64,000 nucleotides of DNA from an uncultured Clostridia bacterium (GCA_934754475.1 CAKVHV010000002.1:372001-436000); one strand, 5' to 3'. Positions 6,952 through 16,654 are shown, counted from the first letter of the stretch. Program-made: numbers and translations. The notes: generated by a model not told the origin, from the letters alone.

Positions 6952-7872
6952 TTAAATCAAATCCCTTAAAATTTCTATTACATAATTCATTTCACTTTCA
7001 GATGATAATATTGTTATGAGTTGGTTTTTCGCAAAATTTACAATTAAATATTGTCCATTAGTTCCGTCTTTGTAAACATATCCGTCTCTGGATATGTGCA
7101 TTATATATCCCACCCCAAACTTAGGCAAAACTCTATCTGGTTTAGTTGCATTTGGTGTCTGAATTTGTGTTTTGCACATTTCTTCTATAAAGAAATGTGA
7201 GATAATTTGCTTATTGTTAAATTTGCCTTTGTGCAAGATTAGTTGCCCTATTTTAAATAAACTTTCGTGTGAAATATATAGTCCTGTTCCACCGGGACAA
7301 TATTTACCAAAGTTTTCCCATTTATACTCAGTTATTCCTAGTGGAGAAAAAATTTCTCTTGCGATAAAATCTGCTATATTTTCTTTAAACATTTCTTGAA
7401 AAAATACAGACAATAAAAATGTTTCGGCGTTGTTATATGTATAGATTTTTCCAACAGGATTAGGCATATCGTAATTTAAAACATATTCGAGAAGTTTATT
7501 TTTATCTAAGTCTTTTATATGTTTTTCTGAAAACATTTGCTTTTCATATCCACAAGTGTATGTAAGCAAGTGTTTTATTTTCCATTGCTTAATTTTATCT
7601 AAATTGTCTTTCCGTATTTCGACATTTAATTTGGCAAAAGTTGGATAAACAAATGTATCTAGCGAAATAAGTTTTTTATCTAATACTATTCCATAAGCCA
7701 AAGCGATTAAAACCTTGCTTAGACTTCTCATTTCGTGCAAACAATCTGGCTTGTAAAAATGTTTTTGTATCGTTCCATTTTCTTCAATCATTATGCTGTC
7801 GATATGCACATTTTCGCCAGTTGAAGTAAAAACTTTTTTCTTTTTACTTAATATTTGATTTATATCCAACAT
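6952..7872 (-). CDS. Beta-lactamase/PBP-like serine hydrolase
   Basis: 306 residues of the class C beta-lactamase/esterase superfamily. SxxK is S50-L-S-K53, the YxN-type motif lies in TYNNAET, and the third motif region is YVYKDGTNGQY near residue 275. No signal peptide is visible, so the enzyme is probably cytoplasmic. That makes a role on a small ester or amide more likely than secreted beta-lactam resistance. Related proteins include D-aminopeptidases and esterases. SD AGGAG precedes the ATG. Single gene, convergent with the methyltransferase. Confidence 0.85.
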   Translation of the reverse strand: MLDINQILSKKKKVFTSTGENVHIDSIMIEENGTIQKHFYKPDCLHEMRSLSKVLIALAYGIVLDKKLISLDTFVYPTFAKLNVEIRKDNLDKIKQWKIKHLLTYTCGYEKQMFSEKHIKDLDKNKLLEYVLNYDMPNPVGKIYTYNNAETFLLSVFFQEMFKENIADFIAREIFSPLGITEYKWENFGKYCPGGTGLYISHESLFKIGQLILHKGKFNNKQIISHFFIEEMCKTQIQTPNATKPDRVLPKFGVGYIMHISRDGYVYKDGTNGQYLIVNFAKNQLITILSSESEMNYVIEILRDLI

Positions 7873-8050
7873 TTCTGCACTCCTATTAGATTTATTATAT
7901 CATAAATTTTCTCTTAAACATAATAATTTTAATTTTTTTTATCAATGTCAGTTAATTTCATTAAACTAGTAATCAAAAAATATCAACATAAATTAAATTG
8001 TAGTTTGCTTCAAAATATGATACACTATTTAAGATATTTAGGAGTAAATT

Positions 8051-8377
8051 ATGGAAAGAATATACAATAAATTAGTTAGAGACAAAATACCTGAAACAAT
8101 TAAAGAAAAAGGTGAAAATCCAATAACTAGAGAATTAGAGTTGGATGAATACAAACTCGCTTTGGAACAAAAATTACAAGAAGAATGTCATGAAGTTATA
8201 ACTGCTGATGGAGAAGAAAGAATAGAAGAACTTGCTGATACATTAGAAGTCTTGAGAGCGTTGGCAAAATTAGAAAATGCAACTTTGGACGACGTAATTG
8301 CTGTTGCGGATAAAAAAAGCACCAAACGTGGTGCTTTTGAAAAAAGAATTTTTTTGGAAAAAGTTATTTCTAAATAA
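8051..8377 (+). CDS. MazG-like nucleotide pyrophosphohydrolase
   Basis: 108 residues, all-alpha. It opens YNKLVRDKIPE, the usual start of the small phosphoribosyl-ATP pyrophosphohydrolase/MazG-like family. EECHE (about residues 46-50) and EELADTLEVL (about 58-67) supply the acidic Mg-binding residues (ExxE ... ExxD). Family members hydrolyse NTPs to NMP and PPi, often as house-cleaning enzymes. SD AGGAG. It is a single gene between a divergent hydrolase and a convergent dehydrogenase. Confidence 0.9.
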   Translation: MERIYNKLVRDKIPETIKEKGENPITRELELDEYKLALEQKLQEECHEVITADGEERIEELADTLEVLRALAKLENATLDDVIAVADKKSTKRGAFEKRIFLEKVISK

Positions 8378-8396
8378 AATTTATATACTTCAAAAC

Positions 8397-8434
8397 AAAA
8401 CCCCCACACACCAAAATTCGTGTATGGGGGTTTA
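8397..8434. terminator. Bidirectional terminator
   Basis: Stem AAACCCCCACACA/TGTATGGGGGTTT (one mismatch) with a short AT-rich loop. It separates the MazG-like gene (plus) and the dehydrogenase-like gene (minus). Confidence 0.88.
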
Positions 8435-8461
8435 ATATTTTTTAGAAAGTTTAATTAGTTA

Positions 8462-9496
8462 TTAATCTATATTTAGATAGTTTTCCATAGGATAAGCCAT
8501 ATACTTAATTTCTTCTAGTTGGTCACAAGTTACATAACCTGCTGGTGCTCTTAGAAGTGATGGAATTCTATTAACAATTGTTGCACAAGTATGTTCAACA
8601 GTCGCTGGTTTTTCTACTTTGAATTTAACATTTGGTTCGCCTTCGATTTCCCAATCGCATAGGTCTCCATCATCTGGCCCATAAACTTTGCCGATTGTTT
8701 GTTCTTCGATTGTAATTCCTTGGTAAGTTTCAATAGTTACAACTGAAGCCATACCAATTACTTTGCCAGCAACGATTTCTTTTCCAAGTGTCTCAGAATA
8801 AATATTTTTGTCTGATGTGTATGGAACGTTTTCTTGTTTTATAGATTTAAGAGTTAGTCCTAGTTTTGAACAAAGTGCTTCGGATGCGTTCCAAGCATAT
8901 GATGGGATAACTTCCTTTGGATGAGCAAGAGTTTTTTCAAACTCATCAACTGTCAAATCGCAACCATGAACTTTGGCAAGTGCAAGTCCGTATTCATCAA
9001 CATTGTACGAATAAGCACCTTTGATTTTTTTGATACTATTGCATCCGCCAGCAATCATTCCAACAAAATTAATCCAATAAATATCTTGCATACCGCTACC
9101 AGTAATAGTACAATTGTTTTCTTTTGCGATTGCATCAAGACGATTAATAAGTTTTGCTGCTGTAGTGTTTGGATAAATTGCTTCTTCACAAGTAGTGATT
9201 ACATTAATACCCCTTTCAACACATTTTTCAACATGTGGATAAATTTCTTCAACAAGCGAAAATAATGTAACAATTGCAACATCTGCATCGCAATTATCTA
9301 ATACTTCGTCAGCATTGTCCGAAATTTTTACACCAAGTTTTACTCCCAAACCGGCATAGTCTCCAACATCCATACCAATAATGTCTGGATTAACATCAAT
9401 AGCACCAACTATTTCTGCTCCATGTTCGTGCAAATATCTCAAAATGTATTTTGACATTTTGCCACAACCATATTGTACAACTTTAACTTTTCTCAT
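8462..9496 (-). CDS. NAD(P)-binding oxidoreductase, 2,4-diaminopentanoate dehydrogenase-like
   Basis: 344 residues. The N-terminal Rossmann fold (VVQYGCGKMSKYI, then GAIDVNP) is DapB-like. The rest, with ATIVNRIPSLLRAPAGYVT near the C-terminus, follows the 2,4-diaminopentanoate dehydrogenase (Ord) group of clostridial ornithine fermentation. No ornithine-pathway partners lie nearby, so a different amino-acid substrate is possible. SD AGGAG. Single gene with terminator. I am fairly sure of the fold and less sure of the substrate. Confidence 0.7.
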   Translation of the reverse strand: MRKVKVVQYGCGKMSKYILRYLHEHGAEIVGAIDVNPDIIGMDVGDYAGLGVKLGVKISDNADEVLDNCDADVAIVTLFSLVEEIYPHVEKCVERGINVITTCEEAIYPNTTAAKLINRLDAIAKENNCTITGSGMQDIYWINFVGMIAGGCNSIKKIKGAYSYNVDEYGLALAKVHGCDLTVDEFEKTLAHPKEVIPSYAWNASEALCSKLGLTLKSIKQENVPYTSDKNIYSETLGKEIVAGKVIGMASVVTIETYQGITIEEQTIGKVYGPDDGDLCDWEIEGEPNVKFKVEKPATVEHTCATIVNRIPSLLRAPAGYVTCDQLEEIKYMAYPMENYLNID

Positions 9497-9737
9497 ATCA
9501 TTCTCCTTATTTGTCTTAACGACAGTAATATTTTAGCAATTATTATATTTATTTCCAAATAATTTGATATGAATACTTTGGAATTAAATGTAAATAGAGA
9601 TATAGTTATAAAAAATTTAATTAGCAAAAAACATTAAGTATAAAAATAAAAAGCAACATTTTAAATAAAACCGCCAAGGCAACAATATGTCATAAAATCA
9701 TAAAAAACGTCTTAATTTAGCTAAAATAAATTATGTA

Positions 9738-9766
9738 TTGACACAAAGGTCTTTCTATGTTATATT
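9738..9766 (+). promoter_or_regulatory. Promoter of the 154-aa gene
   Basis: TTGACA at 9738-9743, a 17-base spacer and TATATT at 9761-9766. The transcript start would lie about 15 bases ahead of the ATG at 9789. Confidence 0.75.
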
Positions 9767-9788
9767 ATAAACATATTTAGGAGTATTT

Positions 9789-10253
9789 ATGAAAAATAGC
9801 AATTTTACAGAAATCGGGATTGTCGAAAATTTTATTTTGGGTGGCGATTTTACACCTAGTCTACTTGGAAAAAACCTACAACAATTAAGAATTTTGAGAA
9901 AAGAACATTACCAAAATTTAATTGAAAATAAAAAATCAAATCAAGACGAACTTGATTTTATTGACGAATATGACAACTATTGCAAATTTTATAACTCACT
10001 AATTTGTTCCAAAAAATTAGCTCCCGCTATTTTTTCCAGAATGATTCAAGAATTTTTGAATGATTATGATATTGTCAAACCAATGGACATAAATAAGTCT
10101 GCATATATGCTAACTTTAGACACATTAAATTCACTAAAAACTCATTTAAATAACTCAAACAATAAAATGAGAAACTACATGTTAAAAGGCATAAATAATT
10201 CAATAAAAGCTTTTGAAGAAAATAATAAAACAGCTGAAGAATTAAACAAATAA
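9789..10253 (+). CDS. Helical hypothetical protein
   Basis: 154 residues, hydrophilic, Asn- and Lys-rich and predicted mainly helical, with no membrane segment. The first 35 residues are different in character (Gly and hydrophobic). SD AGGAG lies seven bases before the ATG, behind a good promoter, and a terminator follows, so it is a real single-gene unit. I do not recognise a family. Confidence 0.7.
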   Translation: MKNSNFTEIGIVENFILGGDFTPSLLGKNLQQLRILRKEHYQNLIENKKSNQDELDFIDEYDNYCKFYNSLICSKKLAPAIFSRMIQEFLNDYDIVKPMDINKSAYMLTLDTLNSLKTHLNNSNNKMRNYMLKGINNSIKAFEENNKTAEELNK

Positions 10254-10329
10254 TAAAAATTTAGATTTTATTGTAATGTAATCCAAAAAATTTTATTATA
10301 AAAATTTTATTTAACATAATAAACGATAT

Positions 10330-10361
10330 AAAAAAGCACTTTTTGAAAAAGTGCTTTTTTT
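10330..10361. terminator. Bidirectional terminator
   Basis: Stem AAAAAAGCACTTTTT/AAAAAGTGCTTTTTT with loop GA. It ends both the 154-aa gene and the group B-like hydrogenase transcript. Confidence 0.9.
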
Positions 10362-10363
10362 AA

Positions 10364-11794
10364 TTATTTATCCTTAAAAGATTTTAAGGCGGAATGGATT
10401 GTTTTATTGGTGGCTTCGTTTCCATATGTGTCTATGCTTGCTTTGTCCTTAATTTCATGCTTTAAACAGCCTGCACCACCAATACATCCACCCACACAAG
10501 CCATGCCTTCGATAAAGTTTCCGCCCAAAACATTATGCTCAGCTTTTGTGAGTGCTACTCTACATTGTTCAATTCCATCGCACACGACAGGTTTTAATTC
10601 GGTGTTTGAGATATTGTTTTCGATTAGCGATTGTTTCAATGCTTCAGAAACACCACCCGACCTTGCAAATATTCTTCCAAAACATGATGCGTTATTCAAC
10701 TCTGTTTCTGGTAAATCGTTCAGTATAATATCCTTGCTATCTATGAGTGCTTGTAATTCTTCAAAAGTAAGCACACTATCTACAAAGTCTTTGACATTAT
10801 CCTTTTTGATTTCGGATTTTTTGGCGGTACAAGGGCCTATAAAGATTACTTTTGCATCCTTATCTTTTTCTTTAATAAACTTGCCAAGCATAGCCATTGG
10901 AGACAAAGTTGTGCCAACCATATCTTTGAGACTTGGAAAATTATTTTCTATATATTTCACAAATGCCGGACAACAAGAAGATGTCATTTTTTGTTTTTCT
11001 TCAAATTCCTTTGCTTCGGCATCAATTGTCATATCTGCACCAACAGCAACTTCAAAAACATCATAAAAGCCTAAGTTTTTGATTCCAGTAACTACTTGAC
11101 CATGGGTTGCGTAATCAAACTGGCTAAAAATTGAAGGTGCAACAATTGCATAAACTTTGTAATCAGCATTATTGTGACTATTTTGAATCAATTTAATAAC
11201 GTCAACTATATATGATTTGTCGCTAATTGCACCAAACGGACACTGATAAACACACGAGCCACATGCAATACATTTTGAATTGTTTATTTGTGCTGACAAA
11301 TCTTCACTAATTGAAATAGCATTGACTTTACAAGCACTTTGGCATGGTCTTTTGTAATTTATTATTGAAGAATATGGACAAACCTTTGAACACATGCCAC
11401 ATTCTATACATTTAGTTTTGTCTATGTGTGCATGTTGATTGTTATCAAAATAGATTGCATTCCTAGGACAAGCATTTTGACACCTATGTGCAAGGCATCC
11501 CCTACAAGCATTTGTAACTTCATATCCACCAGCGGGACAGTCGTCACAGGCAATACTTATTACTTCGATAACATTAGGATTTGATTTGTCACCACCAAAA
11601 GCAAGTTTAACCCTTTCGCCTAAAATCGCCCTTTCTTTGTATACACAACATCTCATAGTAGGTTTGTTGCCAGGAATGATTATGTTTGGAATATCCAAGA
11701 CGTGTTCATAATCGTTGTTCCAAACTTTTTTGGCAACTTCCTTCAAAACTTTGTATTTAAGCATTTGTACTTGTGTGTCAAATTTATTATTCAT
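10364..11794 (-). CDS. Monomeric [FeFe] hydrogenase, group B-like
   Basis: 476 residues. After a short N-terminal region with scattered Cys residues come ferredoxin-type [4Fe-4S] motifs: CIECGMCSKVCP and CIACGSCVYQCP at about residues 135-190. The H-cluster domain has L1 MTSSCCPAF, L2 IGPCTAKKSE and L3 EGMACVGGCIGGAG, so the four H-cluster Cys ligands are present. The L1 form (SSCCPAF, not TSCCPAW) and the N-terminal layout point to the group B enzymes of anaerobic Firmicutes and Bacteroidetes, whose partner is probably ferredoxin. Their physiological role is not settled. It stands alone, upstream in map order of hydA. Confidence 0.88.
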   Translation of the reverse strand: MNNKFDTQVQMLKYKVLKEVAKKVWNNDYEHVLDIPNIIIPGNKPTMRCCVYKERAILGERVKLAFGGDKSNPNVIEVISIACDDCPAGGYEVTNACRGCLAHRCQNACPRNAIYFDNNQHAHIDKTKCIECGMCSKVCPYSSIINYKRPCQSACKVNAISISEDLSAQINNSKCIACGSCVYQCPFGAISDKSYIVDVIKLIQNSHNNADYKVYAIVAPSIFSQFDYATHGQVVTGIKNLGFYDVFEVAVGADMTIDAEAKEFEEKQKMTSSCCPAFVKYIENNFPSLKDMVGTTLSPMAMLGKFIKEKDKDAKVIFIGPCTAKKSEIKKDNVKDFVDSVLTFEELQALIDSKDIILNDLPETELNNASCFGRIFARSGGVSEALKQSLIENNISNTELKPVVCDGIEQCRVALTKAEHNVLGGNFIEGMACVGGCIGGAGCLKHEIKDKASIDTYGNEATNKTIHSALKSFKDK

Positions 11795-11978
11795 AATTTT
11801 CCTTTTGTCATATGATTTTTAATTTAGAGACAATCAATTAATTGCATTTAAATTTATTGATAACCAAAAATTTTTTCCAAATATATAATATCACCAAAAA
11901 AAACTTATGTCATGCAAATTAATCATTGTTTATTTAAACTAAGACAAGGTTATTACTTTCTATAATCTTATTTTGGCA

Positions 11979-12001
11979 TAAAAAAACTCCATATGGGAGT
12001 G
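11979..12001 (-). terminator. Terminator of the Thr/Lys-rich membrane protein gene
   Basis: On the minus strand ACTCC/GGAGT with a 5-base loop is followed by seven T residues. Confidence 0.8.
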
Positions 12002-12032
12002 ATAAATATCAGACACATATAGAGTTAGATTG

Positions 12033-12470
12033 TTATTTAACAAGCGGAATAATTATTCCCAAAATAACTACCAAAAGTAGTACAAAATAAAGCACTTTCC
12101 AAACAGTTTGTTTTGGTTTAACATAACGCCAAGCGACGTATGCAACAATACAAATAGCCAAAGCGGTTGCGATTCCTTGCAAAGCAGGAATAACTTTGGA
12201 AGATACTCCACAAAGTGCAAGAATACTTGCAATCAAGTAAAAGATTGCCATTGCACCTATACACCAAAAACTAATTTTGTTTAGTCCCCAAGTTTTGATT
12301 CCACCCGAACGTCTACTAGATTTGCTAGAAGATTGTGTGGATTTTTGGGTTGTAGTCGAAGTCGTAGACTTTGCACTAGTTGATTTTGTAGTTGTAGTCT
12401 TTGATGATTTTGTAGTTGCTGGCTTAGTAGTCTTTTTTGTTGTAGTAGTTTTCTTTTTTGTTTCTGCCAT
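12033..12470 (-). CDS. Membrane protein with Thr/Lys/Ser-rich N-terminal tail
   Basis: 145 residues. Residues 1 to about 58 are almost entirely Lys, Thr, Ser and Ala in short degenerate repeats. Three hydrophobic helices follow (about 68-88, 95-113 and 122-142). The basic tail suggests that it faces the cytoplasm, where it could bind acidic surfaces or nucleic acid, or become phosphorylated; this is inference. SD AGGAG precedes the ATG. The family is not recognised. Confidence 0.75.
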   Translation of the reverse strand: MAETKKKTTTTKKTTKPATTKSSKTTTTKSTSAKSTTSTTTQKSTQSSSKSSRRSGGIKTWGLNKISFWCIGAMAIFYLIASILALCGVSSKVIPALQGIATALAICIVAYVAWRYVKPKQTVWKVLYFVLLLVVILGIIIPLVK

Positions 12471-12579
12471 AATATCATCTCCTTATCTTTTTTCCTACAT
12501 ATATTTTAGCATAAAATTAAACTATTGTTAACAAGATTTATATGCTAAATTTATTTTTTTGGTTAAACTTGAAATTAGT

Positions 12580-14274
12580 CTAATACAAATTTTTGTCTGT
12601 ATGTTCATAATGGAAAAGTTTGTGGATAAGTTCTTTGTCGTCATGCAAAATATCTTTGTAAATTTTCTTGACACCTTCATTTTCTTCGGTGCTTTTGAAC
12701 TTCATATTTCCATCAGCATTGTATATACTTTCGCTACGTTTTTTTATAACTTCATTAACATCGTGCAAGTGATAATCTACAAAAGGTTGACCACCACCAT
12801 TAACACAGCCACCCGGACAAGCCATAACTTCGACAAAGTCATATTTTTTGTCGCCACTTACAAGCGCATCCATAATCTTTGGTGCATTGGCTAGTCCATG
12901 AACTATTGCTAGATTCAATTTCTTGTCGCCAACATCTACAGTTACTTCCTTAACACCTTCGCTATATCTAACACTTTCTACAATGTCTTGTTTCTTGCCA
13001 GTGAGTTTGTATGTTGCATATCTTAGTGCAGCTTCGGTTACCCCACCAGTTACACCAAATATAAGTCCAGCCCCAGTATACTCTCCGAATGGGTCATCAA
13101 ACTTAGAATCATCTAGTCTTTCAAAATTAATACTCTTGAGTCTAATTAATTGTGCAAGTTCTCTTGTGGTCAAACTCTTGTCTATTGTTCCCCTTGCAAG
13201 GATTTCTCTTTTCTTGGCAGTACAAGGCATAATAGATACAATCTTAACCTTTTTGCCTTGTGATTCAAAAAAGTATTTAACCAAACTTCCAAGCATTTCG
13301 TTTGGAGATTTGGATGTTGACAAATTTTTGACATAATCCGGATAAAACTTTTCGCAATAATTAAACCATGCTGGGCAACAACTTGTAAACAACGGAAGAC
13401 CTTTGCCCGAAGACAATTTTTCAATTAACTCGTTTGCTTCTTCCACAACCGTGAAGTCCGCACCCATATTAACATCAAAGACATAATCAAAACCAATTGC
13501 TTTGAGTGCCGACACCATTTTTCCTTCGGCAAACGAACCTAATTTTTCACCAAACTCTTCACCAATTGCAACTCTTACAGCAGGAGCTACTTGAGCGACT
13601 TTGATTACATCTTTTTCGTCCAAAATATCTAGCACTTCGTGAATCTCAGTCTTTTGAGTAAGAGCGCCCGTAGGACACACTAGAACACACTGCCCACATC
13701 CAACACAAGTACTCTCTTGCATTGGTCTATCAAAGGCTGTTCCTATCTTTGTTGAAAATCCACGATTAATCTTAGTAATTGCACTACAACCCTGTCTTTT
13801 GGCACAAACAGATATACATTTGCCACAAAGTATACACTTACTGTCATCTCTAACGATTGCATGATTTGAATCATCCATTGTATTAAAAGATATCTCGCCA
13901 GCATATTTTTCGGTATCTACACTAAATTTTTCGCAAAGTGACTGAAAGTAGCATTTCAAATTTTTTGGACAATTAAGACAATTTTTGTTATGGTTGCTAA
14001 GAAGTAATTCCATAACTTTTTTTCTAGCATTTATTACTCTACTTGAATTTGTTTTGACAACCATGCCTTCTCTAACTTTGGTTGTACAACTGGTCATAAG
14101 TTTTTTGAGACCTTCAATTTCAACAACACAAATTCTACAACTTGCAGGCTCATTAATGTTTTTGAGAAAACAAAGTGTTGGAATATCTATTTTGACTTTT
14201 TTGGCAACTTCCAAGATTGTATCATTTGAATCAGCAACAACTGGTATGCCATCTATAGTTAAATTTACTTTCAT
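12580..14274 (-). CDS. hydA: NADH-linked [FeFe] hydrogenase, catalytic subunit HydA
   Basis: 564 residues. In order: a [2Fe-2S] plant-type ferredoxin domain (Cys near 35, 46, 49 and 63), the His-Cys [4Fe-4S] motif HNKNCLNCPKNLKC (about 94-107), two ferredoxin-type [4Fe-4S] sites (CILCGKCISVC; CVGCGQCVLVCP), then the H-cluster domain with TSCCPAW, MPCTAKK and EVMACPGGCVNGGG. This is the group A3 layout. With HydB and HydC it forms the cytoplasmic trimer that couples NADH and reduced ferredoxin to H2. It starts two bases after hydB ends. Maturases HydEFG are not in the window. Confidence 0.96.
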   Translation of the reverse strand: MKVNLTIDGIPVVADSNDTILEVAKKVKIDIPTLCFLKNINEPASCRICVVEIEGLKKLMTSCTTKVREGMVVKTNSSRVINARKKVMELLLSNHNKNCLNCPKNLKCYFQSLCEKFSVDTEKYAGEISFNTMDDSNHAIVRDDSKCILCGKCISVCAKRQGCSAITKINRGFSTKIGTAFDRPMQESTCVGCGQCVLVCPTGALTQKTEIHEVLDILDEKDVIKVAQVAPAVRVAIGEEFGEKLGSFAEGKMVSALKAIGFDYVFDVNMGADFTVVEEANELIEKLSSGKGLPLFTSCCPAWFNYCEKFYPDYVKNLSTSKSPNEMLGSLVKYFFESQGKKVKIVSIMPCTAKKREILARGTIDKSLTTRELAQLIRLKSINFERLDDSKFDDPFGEYTGAGLIFGVTGGVTEAALRYATYKLTGKKQDIVESVRYSEGVKEVTVDVGDKKLNLAIVHGLANAPKIMDALVSGDKKYDFVEVMACPGGCVNGGGQPFVDYHLHDVNEVIKKRSESIYNADGNMKFKSTEENEGVKKIYKDILHDDKELIHKLFHYEHTDKNLY

Positions 14275-14276
14275 AC

Positions 14277-16139
14277 TTACTCCTTTGAAATAGCACCAAA
14301 TCTACAAGTATTAAAACACTTTCCGCATCTAATACATTTGTTTTGGTCGATACTAAATTTCTTTTTGATTTCGCCAGATATTGCACCAACTGGACATGCT
14401 CTACTACAAGCACTACAACCTATACACTTGTCGGTAATCACATAACTTGTTAGTGCCTTACACACTCCCGCTCTACATTTATGATTTTGAATATGCTCAA
14501 TATATTCATCCCTAAAATATCTAAGAGTACTCATAACTGGGTTTGGGCTGGTTTGTCCGAGTCCACAAAGCGAGTCGTCTTTGACATATTTGCAAAGTTC
14601 TTCGAGTTTGTCTAAGTCTTCCATGGTTGCTTTGCCTTCGGTTATTTTTGTCAAAATTTCCAAAATTCTTTTGTTTCCAATTCTACAAGGTGTACATTTT
14701 CCACAACTCTCATCAACTGTAAATTGCAAGAAGAATTTTGCCAAGTCAACCATACAACTATCTTCATCTACAACAATCATTCCGCCACTACCCATCATTG
14801 AGCCTAGTTCACTCAAACTCTTGTAGTCGATTGGAGTATCCAAATATTCAGCAGGAATACAGCCACCACTTGGCCCACCCATTTGAACCGCCTTGAACTT
14901 TTTGCCATTAGGAATTCCGCCACCTATATCATAGATGATTTCTCTTATTGTTGTTCCCATTGGAAGTTCAATAAGTCCAGAATTTTTAATCTTTCCAGTA
15001 AGTGCAAAAACCTTAGTGCCTTTGCTATCTTCCGTTCCGATTGAGTTAAACCACGAAGCCCCATTATTAATAATCTGAGCAACGTTAGCCAAAGTCTCAA
15101 CGTTATTTATTACAGTTGGACAACCATACAAGCCTTTTTCGGCAGGAAATGGTGGTTTCAAAGTTGGCTCTCCACGCATTCCTTCGATGCTGTGCATAAG
15201 TGCTGTCTCTTCGCCACAAACAAATGCTCCCGAGCCAAATTTAATTTCCAAATCGAAACTAAAATCTGTTCCAAAAATATTCTTTCCCAAAAGCCCTATT
15301 TTGGTTGCTTCGTTTATTGCATCTTGTAGTCTTTCGCCAGCAAGTGGATATTCTGCACGCAAATAAACGTATCCTTTGCTTGCACCAATTGCATAGCCCG
15401 CAATAGCCATTGCTTCGACAATTGCATGCGGATTACTTTCAATTATGCTTCTATCCATAAAAGCACCCGGGTCGCCTTCGTCGGCATTGCAAATTACATA
15501 CTTTTGTGGAGCATCATTAACTTTGGCAAACTCCCATTTTTGACCGGTTGAAAATCCCGCACCGCCACGACCACGAAGCCCGCTTTCTTTGATTAAATTA
15601 ATCACTTCGTCTTGAGTCATTGAAGTTATTACTTTGTACAAAGCCAAATATCCGTCAAGAGCTATATAGTCTCCCAAGATATTATCTAAGCTCATGTATT
15701 CGGCATTGTTTCTTGCAATATATTTTTGTTTTTTGCAAAATTGCAAATCTGTCTTTTTGTAAACTTTTTGTCCGTCATTTTCTGGGAGCAATCTTTCGAC
15801 CAACTCACCCTTTTGAAGACTATCCACAATCTCTTCGACATCATCAATAGCTACTTTGACATACATTGCATCTTGTGGATAAATAAGCACAATTGGTCCA
15901 TTGACACAAAGTCCGAAACATCCAACTCCATGAACAGCAATATCTTTGCTCAAACCCTTTCTGGAAATTACTTCGGTCAATTTTTCTTGAACACGTTTGC
16001 TTTTGCAACTACGACAACCCGTTCCGCCACAAACCATAATATCGTATTTGTAACTAACATTAGCTCCTTCAATGTTTTTTCTAAAATTAACTTCGTCCAA
16101 ATATTTTTTCTTTAATTCTTCTAACTTTTCAAAATCCAT
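14277..16139 (-). CDS. hydB: NADH-linked [FeFe] hydrogenase, flavoprotein subunit HydB
   Basis: 620 residues. An N-terminal thioredoxin-like [2Fe-2S] domain (CGGTGCRSC ... GVGCFGLC, residues about 37-90) precedes the NuoF-like core with the Gly-rich NADH/FMN site (GLRGRGGAGF, about 190) and the [4Fe-4S] site CGKCTPC. Two ferredoxin motifs close the chain (CIGCSACSRACP and CIRCGKCFNTC). It takes electrons from or gives them to NADH through FMN. It lies nine bases downstream of hydC and two upstream of hydA in one operon. Confidence 0.96.
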   Translation of the reverse strand: MDFEKLEELKKKYLDEVNFRKNIEGANVSYKYDIMVCGGTGCRSCKSKRVQEKLTEVISRKGLSKDIAVHGVGCFGLCVNGPIVLIYPQDAMYVKVAIDDVEEIVDSLQKGELVERLLPENDGQKVYKKTDLQFCKKQKYIARNNAEYMSLDNILGDYIALDGYLALYKVITSMTQDEVINLIKESGLRGRGGAGFSTGQKWEFAKVNDAPQKYVICNADEGDPGAFMDRSIIESNPHAIVEAMAIAGYAIGASKGYVYLRAEYPLAGERLQDAINEATKIGLLGKNIFGTDFSFDLEIKFGSGAFVCGEETALMHSIEGMRGEPTLKPPFPAEKGLYGCPTVINNVETLANVAQIINNGASWFNSIGTEDSKGTKVFALTGKIKNSGLIELPMGTTIREIIYDIGGGIPNGKKFKAVQMGGPSGGCIPAEYLDTPIDYKSLSELGSMMGSGGMIVVDEDSCMVDLAKFFLQFTVDESCGKCTPCRIGNKRILEILTKITEGKATMEDLDKLEELCKYVKDDSLCGLGQTSPNPVMSTLRYFRDEYIEHIQNHKCRAGVCKALTSYVITDKCIGCSACSRACPVGAISGEIKKKFSIDQNKCIRCGKCFNTCRFGAISKE

Positions 16140-16148
16140 GTTAACTCC

Positions 16149-16634
16149 TTAGTCTGCAAAACTATCCAAAATTCTATCTACATCTTCGGGTTTGAGTTTT
16201 CCATACACTTCGCCATTAATAGTAATAGCCGGTGCTAACCCACAACATCCTAGACATCTACAAGATGTAACTATCCATTTTCCGTCTGGAGTCATCTCTC
16301 CAACCCTAACTTTGAGTTTTCCCAAAATTCTTTCCAAGACGTCATTTGCACCAAGAACAAAACATGCAGTGCCAAGACAAACATCAATGTTGTATTTTGC
16401 CTTTGGTGTAAGAGTGAAGAAACTATAAAAAGAGATTATTCCATAAATTTCGCTCTCTGCCATTTTGAGTCTTTCGGCAATAATTGACACAGATTTTTCG
16501 GGAATATAGCCAAATATCTTTTGTGTCAATTGCAACACAACCATGATATTATCTTTCTTGCCTTCGTACTTTTGTAGCACATTTTCAAATTCTTTGACTT
16601 GTCTATCCGTTCCAAGTCTATTACATTCACACAT
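16149..16634 (-). CDS. hydC: NADH-linked [FeFe] hydrogenase, HydC (NuoE-like) subunit
   Basis: 161 residues. Helical N-terminal half, then a thioredoxin-like [2Fe-2S] domain with CLGTAC (about 87-92) and CLGCCGLAP (about 128-136), the four-Cys pattern of NuoE/HydC. First gene of the hydCBA operon; SD AGGAG. The subunit relays electrons next to the HydB flavin. Confidence 0.95.
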   Translation of the reverse strand: MCECNRLGTDRQVKEFENVLQKYEGKKDNIMVVLQLTQKIFGYIPEKSVSIIAERLKMAESEIYGIISFYSFFTLTPKAKYNIDVCLGTACFVLGANDVLERILGKLKVRVGEMTPDGKWIVTSCRCLGCCGLAPAITINGEVYGKLKPEDVDRILDSFAD

Positions 16635-16654
16635 AAATAACTCCTAATAATTTT

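Noticed and set aside
6952..7872. Secreted beta-lactamase
   Set aside because: No signal peptide or lipobox, so a cytoplasmic esterase/peptidase of the same fold is more likely.
1..10000. Prophage or integrative element
   Set aside because: Despite the tRNA-Ser duplicate and accessory genes, no integrase, replication or structural phage gene was seen.
10407..11066. 219-codon plus-strand frame opposite the group B hydrogenase
   Set aside because: Antisense shadow of a gene with clear H-cluster motifs; no SD or promoter.
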